The notes beneath the pieces are model-generated. The model ran no database searches. It was given only the letters and a program-made list of their open reading frames with translations, and was not told the DNA's origin. The translations under genes and the position numbers were made by a program. Shown piece by piece: positions 1 to 12,904 of a DNA stretch of 64,000 nucleotides. Origin of the DNA: Larus michahellis (Eukaryota; Chordata; Aves; Charadriiformes; Laridae); assembly GCF_964199755.1 (NCBI RefSeq), contig NC_133917.1, forward strand, positions 5,709,967 to 5,773,966. Direction: 5' to 3'. Every line of letters starts with the position of its first letter. The stretch's first letter is position 1.

Positions 1-78
1 CAGGAATTGTCCCAAGGTGGGGATTTCTGGATTCAGCCTCTCCAGGCACCGCTTTATCGTGCTCTGCTTTGTCCTCAG

Positions 79-3000
79 GCCTATAATGGTCACTGTGAAG
101 CCCTAAAGACACTTGCCGAAACCCTCGTGAACCTCGACGTGCGGGACCACAAGGGGCGGACAGCGCTGTACCTCGCCACGGAGAGAGGCTCCACGGAGTG
201 CGTGGAGGTGCTCACCAGCCACGGTGCGTCCGCCCTGGTGAAGGAGAGGAAGAGGAAGTGGACCCCTCTCCATGCTGCAGGTGACGGAGGGCAGATGGGG
301 CAGGGGACGGTTGGGGGCAGCAAGGGAGTGTGTCCAGAGCCCTTCCAGCCGTCGGTGCCACCGCTGCCGAGGATGCCCGTTCACCCGGCTGCTGTCTGGG
401 GAGAGGGAAGGTGCCGTGGTTCAGGATGATGCTTAGAGGCAGGATGGGGCCAGCGCAGCCTGCTGTGATGTGCCAGCAGAAGCCAAGGGACCAAGTGGCT
501 CAGCAGCGGGTGGGAGAGACAACACCAGCAGCTTCTGCACACACACGTGTCTTCAGCTCAGCCCGTGCACGTGCTAATCAATCCTGTAGCCTGGCAACCA
601 CCTAACGAATTTGCTCAGCCACGTGTGCCTGACTGCTGGGCACGAGCCCCTTCCTTTGGTTTGCGGCGGTGGCTGGAAGGAGGGGACCCGTCTGAACGCG
701 TGTGTGATTCCTCCTTTCCTCCTGCGTTGTCTCCAGCTGCCAACGGGAACACCGATTCCCTGCACCTCCTGATAGACAGCGGGGAGCGGGCAGACATCAC
801 CGACGTCATGGACATCCACGGCCAGTGAGTTTATTGGGATGTTTCTCTTGGGTTCTGTGTGGCACGGGGTCAGGCCCTTGCGGGGTGGCTGGGACAGGGG
901 AGAGGGGGCAATGCTTGAACGTGGCTGATTTCCAAGCCCTGCTGCCTCTGCCCCCTGCAGAACCCCACTAATGCTGGCGATCATGAATGGCCACGTTGAC
1001 TGTGTCCACCTCCTGCTGGAGAAGGGATCCACAGCCGACGCAGCGGACAAGAGGGGAAGGACCGCCCTGCACCGAGGGGTGAGTACATCCCTGGGGCCGG
1101 GAAGAGCTTCTGCTCGTCGTCCTGCACAGAGGCTGCTTGGAGACCAAGCCGGTGGTTTCTTTTCGTTGCAAGAGTCCTCAGTGAAAGAGCCCATTTTCCC
1201 TTCCTGAGGTGCAGCGTTTGAGAAGGATGCTATGGAAGAAGGGGGTAGTTCTGTTGTTAAACGTTTGAAGGGTGAGATCTGACCTCCTGGTCCTCTTTCC
1301 TGGGCACAGGCTGTGACGGGCTGTGAGGACTGCCTGGCTGCCCTGCTGGACCACGATGCCTTCGTTCTGTGTCGGGATTTCAAAGGCCGGACCCCGATCC
1401 ACTTTGCGTCGGCGTGCGGGCACTTAGAAATCCTGAGGACCCTGCTGCAGGCAGCCCTCTCTACTGACCCTCTGGACTCTGTGGTGGACTACAGCGGTTA
1501 CTCACCGATGCACTGGGCTTCATACAGTGGTAAGGACCTGGGCTGGGCCCCCGCCCACCGCTGCTCCGGCTATCGATGGGGAGGAGGGAGCCAGGAAGAG
1601 CCAGGTTATCCCTTTGCTTTGGGAGCTGTCAGCCCAGTGGTGGAAAGGATGGCACGAATCTGGGAGGGAGGCAGGCAGGGAGTTTTTCTCCCCCTGCCAA
1701 GCTCCTTAAAAAAAGGAATGAAATATTGAAAACAGCTATTATGGAACAGCTGAGCCTGCTTCCTCCAGGACTGCTGGATTGATAGGATTACTTGGCCGTC
1801 ACCCTGGCTGCAGGGACTGGTGGGACTGATACGGCAACAGGAAGGGGAGTCTCAGCGTTTCAAAGGGAAGCTAGCAACATGGCTGTGAAGTCCTTCAGGA
1901 GGTGGTGTGGAATTAGAAACCTCCTGAAGTGCAGCAGCTTTGCTGCCGGAGAGGAAACAAAACAGCTGCCTCTGCTGGGAATGGGTTTGTTTGGGCGCTT
2001 TGGTGCCACTGGTCCGGGGCAGCCTCTGGGATGTCTGGGTCCCCTTTGGATGTGGGGAGAACCAGAGGGGACATCTGTCCCTTCTTGCTCTATTACAGGT
2101 GAGGAACCGCAGGCTGGGTACTGATGTATTTCTGTCCCTCTCTCCTCACAGGACATGAAGATTGTCTTGAATTGTTACTTGAACACAATCCGTTTGCGTA
2201 CCTAGAAGGAAACCCCTTTACTCCATTGCACTGTGCAGTGTAAGTGGCGCCCGGGACCTGCCCTGGGTTCTTCCCAGCCAGGTGATGTGGGAGAGGGGGT
2301 TCGTGGTCCGAGCGGAGAAGCTCCAAACCCTGCCCTTCTTGCCAAGGGCTCTTTCCTGGGCGGCAGCAGCTCCTGGGGGTGGTACCACCTGCCCATCTCG
2401 GCTCCCCCTGTGGCAGGGGGGCAGCTGCTGGGCGGCTGGAGGTCCCCGGGGAGCTGTAAAGCAGCTGCCTCGTTGGCTGCACGCAGCACAGCCAGGGCTG
2501 TCATGTACAGGCTGCCGTGCCAGCAGGCTTTCAGCTCGATGGAGCTAATGGAGCTGCCAAGGGCTGATGGTTCAGCCTTTGCTGCCCTTCTTGGATGGCT
2601 CGTCTCTGCTCTTTGGTTGTGGAGCGTCTCAGGAAGTCTGCGGGCTTCCCACGAGGCTCTGGAGATGGGCTCTAGTGGGAGAAGGGTTCCACGTTGTCCT
2701 GTGCCGCCTTCCTCCGAGGTGTCTGGGGTGGTGTGAGTCCTGCAGAGGGGTTGGGGGCTGACGGTGATTCCTTGGTTTGCAGCCATCAGAGGAAGGAATG
2801 CGCTGCCCTGGGCAGCTGTGGAGGGATGAGGAGGGTGGAGGCATGGCCACGTTGTGCCTGGCGTGGGACCCGTAGCAGCAGAGGGCCAGGCAAGGCTGTT
2901 GTCTGGCGTGGTACTGCATTTCCTTGAGTAATACCAAGAAGGGTGAAGGGGTGTTCTACCCTAAACAACTCCAGACCAGCTACTCTTTGCATCCAAGCCC

Positions 3001-5643
3001 CGGGAATGTGCTGCTCGCTCCCACTGCAGACGTGCTAATGCTGCTTAGTCTTGTTCTAACTTTCCTTCTTGTCCCTACCGCAGAATTAACAACCAGGACG
3101 GCACTGCTGAAATGCTGGTGGAAGCATTAGGTGCCAAGATTGTTAATAGCAGAGATGCCAAAGGAAGGTGAGCGCAGGCTCGTCCCCGGTGCTGCTGGGC
3201 GGTGGCTGTGACTCCTGCAGTGATTTCCACGTGACTTCCCGTGGCACAAAGGGACTGTGGCGTCCCCACATATGTCTGTAGGCTGGGGTGAGTGCTGTGC
3301 CCTCCTTTTTACCTGCTCTCTCCTCTTCCCAGGACACCCCTTCACGCTGCTGCCTTTGCAGACAACATCCATGGTTTACAGCTGCTTCTGCGCCACCAAG
3401 CCGAGGTGGACACGACTGACAAGCTGGGGAGGACTCCTCTCATGATGGCTTCTGAGAACGGGCACACCGCAGCAGTCGGTACGTGGCTGGCAGCCACTTT
3501 CCCCAGCGCAGGCTGTGAAGCCTCCCTGTGCCTCCTCCGTCACCGCGTCCCGCAGGAGCTGGGCTGTCCCTCTCCTCCTGGGCACGCTGGGGCAGCTGCC
3601 CCACTCCTGCCCCCTCAGTACATGGCCACTGCCCCACATTGCCGGGTTCTGTGCCGCTGCTTCTCAACAGCAGCTGTCTTTCCTCGTTTCAGAGTTCCTG
3701 CTGTACCAAGCAAAAGCAAATATAACTGTGCTGGATGTCAACAAGAACACAGCTCTTCACCTGGCCTGCAGCAAGGTAGGGAGCCGGCCGCTCGCAACCG
3801 TGATTGCGGTCACCGTCACCTTCAGCCTTGCCACCATAATGAGAAGGGTTGTCTGCCTGCTCCTGCCCTGCCGGAGCGGAGGCAAGGGCCCTGGGCTTGC
3901 TCTGCCTGCATGCTGACCTGTCTTGACCTGCACATTTGCTCCTGATTCAGTTTTGAGCTGTTTAGGTTGTAGCACAGCCCCCTCTGTATTTTTCCGGGGG
4001 GTCCCCTCTGAGCTCGTGGTGATTCCGGAGCAGGAGGTTTGCGACCAGTGTGTCCACGCAAAGAAGGAGATGCTGCAGGGGAGATGGAAGGGACAGCAGC
4101 TCACCTTCTCAGGCCCTGCCAAAGTGGTGAACTGTTGCAGGCGGTCGGTTTTAGGGAACGTTTCTGTATCCCGGGGAATCACATTCCGCTCAGACAGCAC
4201 CAGGTCCCCTCCGCTGCCCCTGCCGTCCTGCTCCGGCACTAAAAACAGTCCGATCTCCTTTCCAGGGCCATGAAAAGTGTGCCTTGTTGATCCTGGGGGA
4301 AACCCAAGACCTTGGCCTTATCAATGCAAGTAACAGTGCTCTGCAAATGTGAGTATTTGGACAGCTGGCATCGAGGTGGGGGGGACGGGGGGTGAAAGCA
4401 GGGCTTTGCTGGGTGGGGGTGATGCTTCAGGGGTGGCAGGAGCTCTGCCCCCGCTCGGTGCGCGAGCGGGTGAGCTCAGGAGCCGTCAGGCCCTGGGTTT
4501 CTGCCCTCGGGAGCTGCTCGTGGGTCCCCTTGTTGTAACACGGGGTGTTGAGGCAGGAGGCTCCGCTGCCGGGTTGACGCCGCCTTTTCCTCTCCCATCC
4601 CCTCCACCCCAGGCCGCTCCACATCGCAGCTCGGAACGGGCTGGCCTCCGTCGTCCAGGCCCTGCTCAGCAGAGGTGCCACCGTGCTGGCTGTGGATGAA
4701 GAAGGTGCGTCTTCCTCGCGGGTACCCGGGGGAAGAGGGTTCAGTGTGATGTCCCCAGGGGTCGGGGGGCTGCCTGGGGAAGCGCTCAGCCGGGATCAGA
4801 GGGATTTTTCCATCCATTCCGCGGTTGAGCGGCACGTTCTCAGCTCGTGGCATCGCGGCAACAGCCGGGGTGAGGACGTCAGCGCCCTGCGATCCCCTGT
4901 AAAAGCATTTCCAGGTCCCACAGGTGTTTGGAATATGTCTTTTACCCCCACCATGCGTCTCCTGCTGGCTGTCTGGCTCTGCTGCCAGGCACAAAACCGG
5001 CACAGCAATAAGCTGTTGACTCGCTCGCAAGTTGGCAGAAACTGTTTTTTTTGTTTGTTTGGTTGGTTTTTTTTGTGGCCAGAAGCTTTTTCTCCCAGCA
5101 GAGATCTTGCGCTGCTGGAACACCTTGAAGTTGTGAAAAATATCATCGCGTCTGCCGCGCTGCCAGGGCTTCTGAGGCCTTTTTATTCCTCTCCTTGCTG
5201 AGCCTGGCATGCTTCAAAGCGGCGGCTGCGGCGATTGCAGGCATTGCCGGCGCCCAGAAGCGGGGTCTTTCGAGATAAAGACAAATAGATGCCCGTGTCC
5301 CTCAACGCGGGGGGGAAAACTGCCTCCGTCGAAGCGTTTTCCCCCGGGGAAAGTGCCCGTTCGGGGCGGTTCTTCACTCCCCCCTGGTTTTGTTCTAGGT
5401 CATACCCCAGCCTTGGCATGCGCCCCCAACAAGGACGTTGCCGACTGCCTGGCACTTATCCTCTCCACCATGAAGCCTTTCCCACCTAAAGACGCCATCA
5501 GCTCTTTCAGCTTCAACCTCCTCAAGAACTGCGGCATCGCAGCCAAAACGGCCGCCTGCGGGGCCCTGCCCAACGGCGGCGCCTGCCCCTACAGCAAGGA
5601 CCGGCACAACGCCATCGGCTTGGACGGCTGTTACTCGGAGTAG
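79..5643 (+). CDS. ANKRD52: ANKRD52 C-terminal part (PP6 regulatory ankyrin subunit C), 11 exons
   Basis: Coding exons at 79-280, 737-824, 961-1078, 1310-1529, 2152-2239, 3084-3167, 3333-3478, 3693-3775, 4266-4348, 4613-4704 and 5399-5643; all have AG/GT borders and the phases join without conflict into 482 residues ending in a TAG. The 5' exons lie before the window; the human protein is 1076 aa, so a little under half is present. The translation is a chain of about 13 ankyrin repeats (motifs such as [48 protein letters not shown]) followed by a conserved Cys-rich tail ending GLDGCYSE. From family knowledge, ANKRD52 scaffolds the protein phosphatase 6 catalytic subunit, and the PP6-ANKRD52 complex dephosphorylates Argonaute2. 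Paralogues ANKRD28 and ANKRD44 are less likely because both the tail and the neighbouring genes fit ANKRD52. Introns are 109-912 bp with nothing notable in them. Confidence 0.97.
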
Positions 5644-5675
5644 CTTAAACTATGGGTGACCTAATATCTTATTAT

Positions 5676-5684
5676 ATTTATTTA
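5676..5684 (+). promoter_or_regulatory. AU-rich element in the proximal ANKRD52 3' UTR
   Basis: Two overlapping ATTTA pentamers form ATTTATTTA about 33 bases after the stop codon, inside a local AT-rich island (5655-5705) in otherwise GC-rich sequence. This matches the core of AU-rich mRNA stability elements; function is inferred only. Confidence 0.4.
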
Positions 5685-8600
5685 GAAATTCTATAAATAT
5701 AGGGCACTTTAAAGGAGAACAAGACTGGGCAGGCCTTCTAGAGTGGCCGGGTAGGCCGAGAGTTCAGCGCTTCCTCTTTCTGGCTGGGCCAAAGCTGTTA
5801 ATTGGCTTAACGAGCAGCTGTTCCCATCCCCTGACCCCTTCTCCATCCTCTCCCGCTTGGGACATGCTCGCACCCCTCTGGCGGCCGGGCAGGGGGATGG
5901 ATGCTGTGGGCTTCGGCCTTCTCCCGGCGGAGCCACCATGGCTGCCCCGCAGATGGGGGGGGGGGGTCTGTCTGTCTGTCCATCTCCCGGCTTTTGGGGG
6001 GCGGGTTGAGATCGGTTGAGACGTTTCCCAGTGCCTGGGACACCCCCGAGCGCCCGGCCGGGACGGGGAAGCCTGAACTCTTGGTGGGATTTGGGGGTTG
6101 GGGGGGGTCTTGGGGAAATGGCTGGTCTGGCGAGCGCTGGGGTGGGTGTTAGCTCCCGCCAAGTGCCACTGTAACTGCTCCTCTCTCGCAGTCACTTCTT
6201 TTCCTCACGCTTCGATTCCAATACAAACACTTGAATCAAGATCTACTGTACCTGGGACACTAAAAGAATCCTTTTGGCAGCTGTCATTTATATGCAAAAA
6301 CGGGTGCTGCTGCCCATCCCCGCGGCCGGCCGGCCGCGGACGCGCTGCTGGAGCCTCCCTCCCCACACCAGGCACTTTAGGGATTCTGTTGGATGGTTGG
6401 GTTTTGGTTTTTTGGGGTTTTGGTTTTTGTTTTTTTTTTTGGTTTGGTTTGTTTTCTTGGCAAAATGTTGGATTCTTTTTTTTTTTTTTTTTTTTGGAAT
6501 TGTCATTCTCTGTTTCGCGTGGCCGTTTCCGCGCGAGAGTCAGTGTTGCTTTTTTTTTTTTAAAAAAAAAGTTATTTATAAAGAAACGAGCATTTACCTT
6601 TAAAAAAAAAAACAACAAAAATCATAAAAAAATGTTATGAAAGTTTTAGCCTTTTAATAAGGAAAAAAAATAATGCACTTCAAAGTCCTTATTCACAACC
6701 CTGAGTAAGTCTGTGTTTATTTTTCTAACGCAGCATCTTGGCAGGTTCATTAGCGTGCGTGTATGTGGGGTCATCAGGGGGTTTTTTCTGTTTGTTTTTG
6801 GGTTTTTTTTTTTCTTTTTTAAATTTTAGAAATCATATTTATAATGCAGGTTTGAAGCAGTCGAGAATGTTGCACTGTTTGGTTTTGGGGTTTTGTTTTT
6901 TTTTTTTCCCATTGGTGTTTGGGGGTTTGTTTGTTTGTTTGTTTGTTTGTTTTTTCCTTCTGAATTACTGTAATGGTATCATGTGCAAAAAACCAATACT
7001 CTTTCTCCATATCGCGAGTCTGTTCCAAGCCAAAGACTGGGATGCAGAGAAGGAGAAGGGGCCGACAGGGCAACAGGCATTTTGGGAACCGTCTTTCCCC
7101 CCCACTGACTCCTTCCCCTCCGCAGCCCAACGCGGGGCCGGGGCTCCTGGGGGTGTCCCATGGGATCCCCCAGGGACGGGAGCTGGGAGAAGGGGGTCCC
7201 TCCCTCCCACCAAGCCCTTGGGGGTCGCTCGCCGCCTTTTTGCCAGCGAGACGGGGACGGGACGGCGCCAGCCTCGCGCTGTGGCTCTTCTGCCCGGCGT
7301 TTCAGAGAGAAAAAGCATTTCTGTAACCAAAATAAGGTATTACGTCTTTTTTTTTTTTTTTTTTTTTTAGATTTGTCTTTTTTTTTTTTTTTTTTTTTAA
7401 TTAAGTAGTTTCTAAATGAAGGTGGCTCCTGTTTTGGGTGGCGTTTGTTGGGTTTAGGTTGTGCTGTCGGAGCCGGCCGCTCCAGGGAGGCTCCCGGCGG
7501 GGGCTGGTGGCTGCCCGCGGGGAAGGTCCCCTCGCACTGTTTCTTTCTTTTACCAAAGCCAAACTCTTAGAACCAAATATGAAGTTTTCAGTCTTGGCCT
7601 TTGGGTGATAAGCACATTTTCTTCACGTTTCACATTAGGGAGTTTTTCCCCGGAAGGGGAAGCGGGGTCGGGGCCCTCCCGTTGCTCGCCGGCGGAGCTC
7701 GCTCTCCCCGTCCCCTTTCCAAACCGCACTTGGTTTAGCAAAGCACTCGAGAAATTTCCCCCTTGGCGAGATCTCGGAGCGGGGAGCGATGGTGGCCTCC
7801 GGTCCCCGGGCGGTCCGGACCGGGGAGAAGCTCCTGGCTGCTCTGGAGGGATTTTCCTGTTCCGCAAAGCGATGCCCCTCGCCCCCGCTCTCGGCAAAGC
7901 GGCGGCAGCGGCTCGTGGGGCCGGCGGGTCCCCTCCTTCAGTGCCGGCGTCGGATCCTGTCCTGCATCTCCCCGCTCCCCCCCCTCAACCCTCTAGCTTG
8001 AAAGAAAGTGTTAACCTTTCTGCACCGAATTACCTCAGTTCGGAACCAGAATAAACTCACGAAACTTGAATTAAAAGATCCTTTTTGAAGATCCTTTTCA
8101 GTATTCTACAGAGGAGAACTGGAAAAAGAGACTTGTTTACATTGCTGTCGAGTCCGCACTTGCCTCTTGCAGCTCTTTCCCTTTCTGGGAGGAATTTAGG
8201 CATCACTTTATCTCTTCTTCTCGCTGCTGGCCCTCGCCCTCCCCGTGGGGCAGGAAAATGGGTCCAAAGTCCTGAGCCGTCGTCTTCAAGGGCTAAAGTA
8301 CTTTTTTTCAGGCACGCGGAGGGGCCGAGGCTCCTGTCCCGGGTGCGGGCAACGATTCCCAGGGACGGAGCAGGGTGCGGAGCCGGGGGCGATGGCTCCG
8401 TCCTGGAGCGATGCTCTGGCTCCATCGCTCCCCTCCTCAGTCGGGGAAAGCTCGGAGGCTCCAGCGGAGCCGGGCCGTCCCCGCGAGGGACCCTCGTGCC
8501 CCGGTCCTCGATGCCGCGTGGCTTTAGCGTCGCTGATGGGGGACGGGACTCCAGCACCATTTCACTTGAACGCGGCTTTTCGCTGTAGCCAGGGTGAGAG

Positions 8601-9706
8601 TGTTCCTTAGAGCGCAGGGAGAATGCTGCTTTTCCTTCACACCCCCACCCCCCCCCTTTTTTTTTTTTTTTTTTTTTGGGGGAGTATTATTGTGGTTTTC
8701 AGTTTCTTTGTTTGGAGAAGAAAACCCATCTCTCTTTTGGCCTTGTTTCTGTGCTGCGACGTGTTACCTTTGCTCAACGCGACGACTAAAACTCCGCCGA
8801 GACAATCAATGTGATCTCTGTAAGGGCTTCTCCGTTTCCTCTCCGCAGCGCCATGCTTTATCTCTGTCTGCGTGTTCGTTGCTCTTAGCGAGGATCTTCT
8901 TTGCTCCCCTCCCCTTGTGTCTTATTAAAACTAATAATAATTAATAATAATAAATAATAATAATAAAAAATGATGGAGGGAAATGAGGTTTCAGCAGCGC
9001 AGCCGTGGCCTGGGAGCACAGGGGAGGGAACTGGAGGGGGGTTGGGGGGGTGGGGGGGGGCGACGCGCGGCCAGTTTCCTTGCGGGTCCCAGTCTTGTTC
9101 TCCTTTAACGCTGTATTGTATACATTTGACAGCACAGCTTGACAATTTAAGTAATAATCAAAGTGTTTGGTAATAATGCATTATTTTGCTAAACGAGATT
9201 TGCGATGGTTTCCCTAGTGCATTGTAAAGAGGGATGGAGGGAAACTTCCGCTGCCCTGCCCGCTCCCCCCCACCACCACCCCCCCTTTACCCCGGGCTGG
9301 GGACCCCCCTGAAATCTTCCCCCCCCCCTCGCCCCCCCCCAACCTTTATGCCAAAGTTGGACCATTCCCGCTTCGCGTCCTGCTCTCGCCAAGCAGCGAC
9401 TTTTTCGGCTTCTGCCCCCCACCCCCCCCCGACCTTGATGCTACTTTAAATCTCTTGATTTCCAATACGCAGGCACCGGATTGCCCCCTCCACACACCCC
9501 CCCCCCCCAACCTCCCCCCCCCCCCCAAAAAAAAAAAAAGGAAGTTTCTCTCCGCCCCCTTGGTCCAAAGCACTTGCTTCAAGTAATAAGCACTTTCGTT
9601 AAAGCATGAGTCTGGATTCCCTTTAAGCATCCCACGGGATAAGAGAGCAGCAAGAGAGGAAGGGATAGGAGAGTGGCTTTGGGTTTTATTTTTTCATTTT
9701 TAATTT

Positions 9707-9737
<31 letters not shown>

Positions 9738-11582
9738 AGAAGAAGAAAGTTTGTTTCTAGGGAATGAATGAACAAAGGGAAGTTGCGTTTGGAGAGAGAA
9801 GAAAAAAAAAAACAAAAAAGAAAAAAACACAACGAAACAGAAAAAAAAAAAAAAACAAAAACAGCACAAATACATTTCAAGTGAAAAAGGTGTATTTGCA
9901 CTGCCATTGCTAGAGAAAGGGGCTGCCGGCCCTGCGGCCCCTGAGCCATATAAACTGCTGACAAACCCTGAATGTACCGGGGGGGCCGAGGCAGCCCCCG
10001 GGGCCTGGGACGGGCGTGATCCTCCGCGGGCACTTCACCCAAATTCAAAAAGAACCTAAAGATGGTGAGAAGCTGGTTGGTGTTTCTTTGTTGTTGCTGT
10101 TCCCGAGCTGCAGGCAATTTGAAGCTTTTTTTTTTTTTTTTTTTGGGCTTGAAAAAAAAAAAAAATTGGGTGGTTTCCCCCCCCCAGGTCCCATCCCCTC
10201 TCCCCCGTCCCGCGCCCAACGAGGAGCTCCCTCCACCCAAAGCGAGATGCAGACGAGCAGTGCCCGGCCCCCCCGGCCGCCCCCCCGGGGCTGGAATCCG
10301 GCAGATATATAAAAGTAGCACTAAAAACGAAGGGAAAACTCAAAAAAAAAAAAATATATGGAACAAGTTTGGGTTTTTTTTTTTTTCAGTTTATTTGAGC
10401 ACTCTGAGCGTGGCCGTGAGTCCGCCGACACCCCCGGGGTCCCGTCCCCCCCCCACCTCCAGGCGCGGGGTCAGGCGTTAGTGAGAAACCCGGGAAAAAC
10501 CAAACCCAAGAACAAAGTGTAGAGACCCCAGAAACGACCTTTTTTTCTTTTTTTCTTTGATTTTCTTCTGGTTGGTGGGGCGGGGGGACGGGGACGCGCC
10601 CCTGCTCCCCCCTCAGGGTCCCCGCGTCCCCCCGCCGGCCACACAGGGACCACAAACGGGGGTGGGGGGGGACCCCGGGTGTCCCGTCCCCCTCCCCAGG
10701 TGCGAATGTCGGGGGGGGGGGACACCTGCGCCGGCTGCCAGCCCACGCTCGCCTTTGCCTTCAGTAAGAAACCAAAGGAAAAACCAACCCCCTCCATTCG
10801 AGATGCTGGCGCGGACGCGCAGATTCTTTGGTTCGGGGTTTGTTTTTTGTTTTTTTTTTCTTCTTTTTCTTTCCTCTTTTTTTTTTTTTTTTTTTTTGTC
10901 CTCCTTTTCTTCGTTTCTTTGCTTTTTTTTCTCCAAGGACGCGAGGAGCTCTTCAAACCTCTTCTCCCGGCTGAATTTTTTCCGGGCTCGGCCCCGCCGG
11001 GGGCCGTTTGAAAGGAGGAAAAATATGAAAAACCAAAACCTCAGCAAAGCCCGAGACTGGGCCGCGGTGGCGGCGGCGGCGGCTTCGGCGCGGGGAAGCG
11101 GAGGGTAACGTACGTGCGAGGCGAGGGACCGGCCGGGCGGCTCTCTGCGTCGCCGCTCCATAGTTTAACTAAAAATCCTCGGAATTGCGGCGTGAGGCTG
11201 GGAAGGGGATGGCGTCGGGGCAGGGTGGGGACGGGGGATGCGTCTCTGGAGGACTCGAAGGCATCTGTAGCAAGCTCTGTGTCTTTACAATATCCTACGT
11301 GTAAATGCTGCACCTCTGTATATTATGCACATAAACATTTTCTTGGAATAAGATAGGACAGACCTCATCACCAGTCAGGTATAAACGACTCTTCCTCTTC
11401 TGTGTCTCCGTGTTCTGGCGTGCGGGCGGTTCGCGGGCGGGTTCCGTGTGTCCGGGCATCGGCTGAGCTTTCCCGGGCGGGGGGGGGGGGGGGGGGGGGG
11501 GGGGAAAGGAAAAAAAAAAAAAAAGGAAAAATAGCCTTACTCTCGACTCAGTCGTATCGATATTGTTCGTCAACTTGAAAAT

Positions 11583-11588
11583 AATAAA
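11583..11588 (+). terminator. Candidate poly(A) signal of ANKRD52 (proximal end)
   Basis: AATAAA in an AT-rich island about 5.9 kb after the stop, followed by a T/G-containing stretch. A UTR ending here would be close to the human length. A competing distal signal lies at 15753. Confidence 0.45.
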
Positions 11589-12868
11589 GTAAATGCATGG
11601 AAACCTCTAGCTGAGCCGCGGCGCGTGACCGCGGGTGTGATGTTTGGGACATCCAGGGTGAGGAGCGTCTGGTGCCGCGCGTCTCGTGCCACCGCCACGC
11701 GTCTCATGCCGCGCGTCCCCAAACTCTGGGTCCGTCACGTCCCCCCCCCCCCCAGGTTTCTCCTTCAGCTGTGGAGGGCGGGTGGCCACGGCCTCGCGCC
11801 GGCTCCTTCCCCCCCCACCGTCATTTCTCTTTTTCTTTTTTTTTTTTTTTCCTGAGGCCGTAGGGAGCGGATTCCTCTCGGCTTGACCAAAACTGCTGTT
11901 TCTTTGGTGCTCTGCGCTTAGTTCCCAGGGCTCGGTCCTCGGAGCCCCCCACCCCGGGGGTGCTGCCGTGCTGCCCGCAGACCTTCCGCGTTCCCGAGCT
12001 CTGCCTCCGGCGCAGGACGTGGATGGAGCCGCCGGTTGGGTTAGTCCGAGCTGGATAAAACGCAGTGGCTGCCCCCGCTGGGGTGGGGAGGGTCCCGGCC
12101 CCCCCGAGGGCTCCCGTGGGGTGGGTGGGGGTGGTATTGGGGCGCCTCAGTGCCGGCAGCATCGTCCTGCTCCTGATATTTTGCACTTTGTGAAACGTGG
12201 CCAGTTTGGGGGTGGGGAGGGGGGGGCGCACGGAGGGCGTCGTGCTCCCCGACTCCTGCCTGCGAGAGACCTGGGGGGGGGGGGGGAAGGGGGGGTTTGA
12301 CCAAAAGGAAAATCAAAGATGGGGTGGGTGAGAGGGTCCCGTCGCGCCGGAGGGAGCTCGGAGGGCGTTCGGGCAGAGCCGGGGCCCGTCCCGAGTGCGG
12401 GAACTTGGGAGCGGTTTTTTTTTCCTCCTTGAAGGTCCCGACCCAAACCGCTGCTTTCTTCGACGCCCGGGGTGTGGGGGCGGCTGTGGCTATGGGGGGG
12501 CAGCGATGCTCAGAGCCGGCCCTGGTCCTTCTGCGCCCCAAAAAACCCTCTGGCGTCCCTTGTCACCCTCCCCCCCCCCGCCCCGGGCCCTTCGCCCTTA
12601 CCGGCGTCCGGCTGCGGGGACAAGAGCTGGGGGTGGGCAGAGGAACCTGCAGCCCAGCGGGTTTTGCGGGGGATTGAGACGGGATTTCAGCCCTTTGACA
12701 GGCAGGTCCTTGCCCCGGGGACATTCTTGCTGTCCCCCCCCCCGGGCCCCGGCCCCGTGCCGTGCTCCCCAGCAGCTGGTGGGCACACGCGTCCCAACGC
12801 GACCCGCTGCAGCCGTCGCGTTTTGCAGCGCGGGCTTGAAAATTGCACTGAAATTGTTACGTGCCAGT

Positions 12869-12904
12869 TCCTCCTCCTCCTCCTCCTCCTCTTCCTCCTC
12901 CTCC
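12869..12904. repeat. (TCC)n microsatellite
   Basis: Ten or more TCC/CTC triplets with one interruption, within the ANKRD52 downstream region; it yields Glu-rich and Ser-rich spurious frames. Confidence 0.85.

Noticed and set aside
8051-8056. AATAAA as the ANKRD52 3' end
   Set aside because: Possible, but no clear downstream G/T element and conserved-looking AT islands continue beyond it; kept only as an alternative signal.
9707-9860. Long A runs suggesting a retrogene poly(A) tail
   Set aside because: Several separate A runs with no upstream gene-like sequence; part of the homopolymer mosaic of the ANKRD52 tail.
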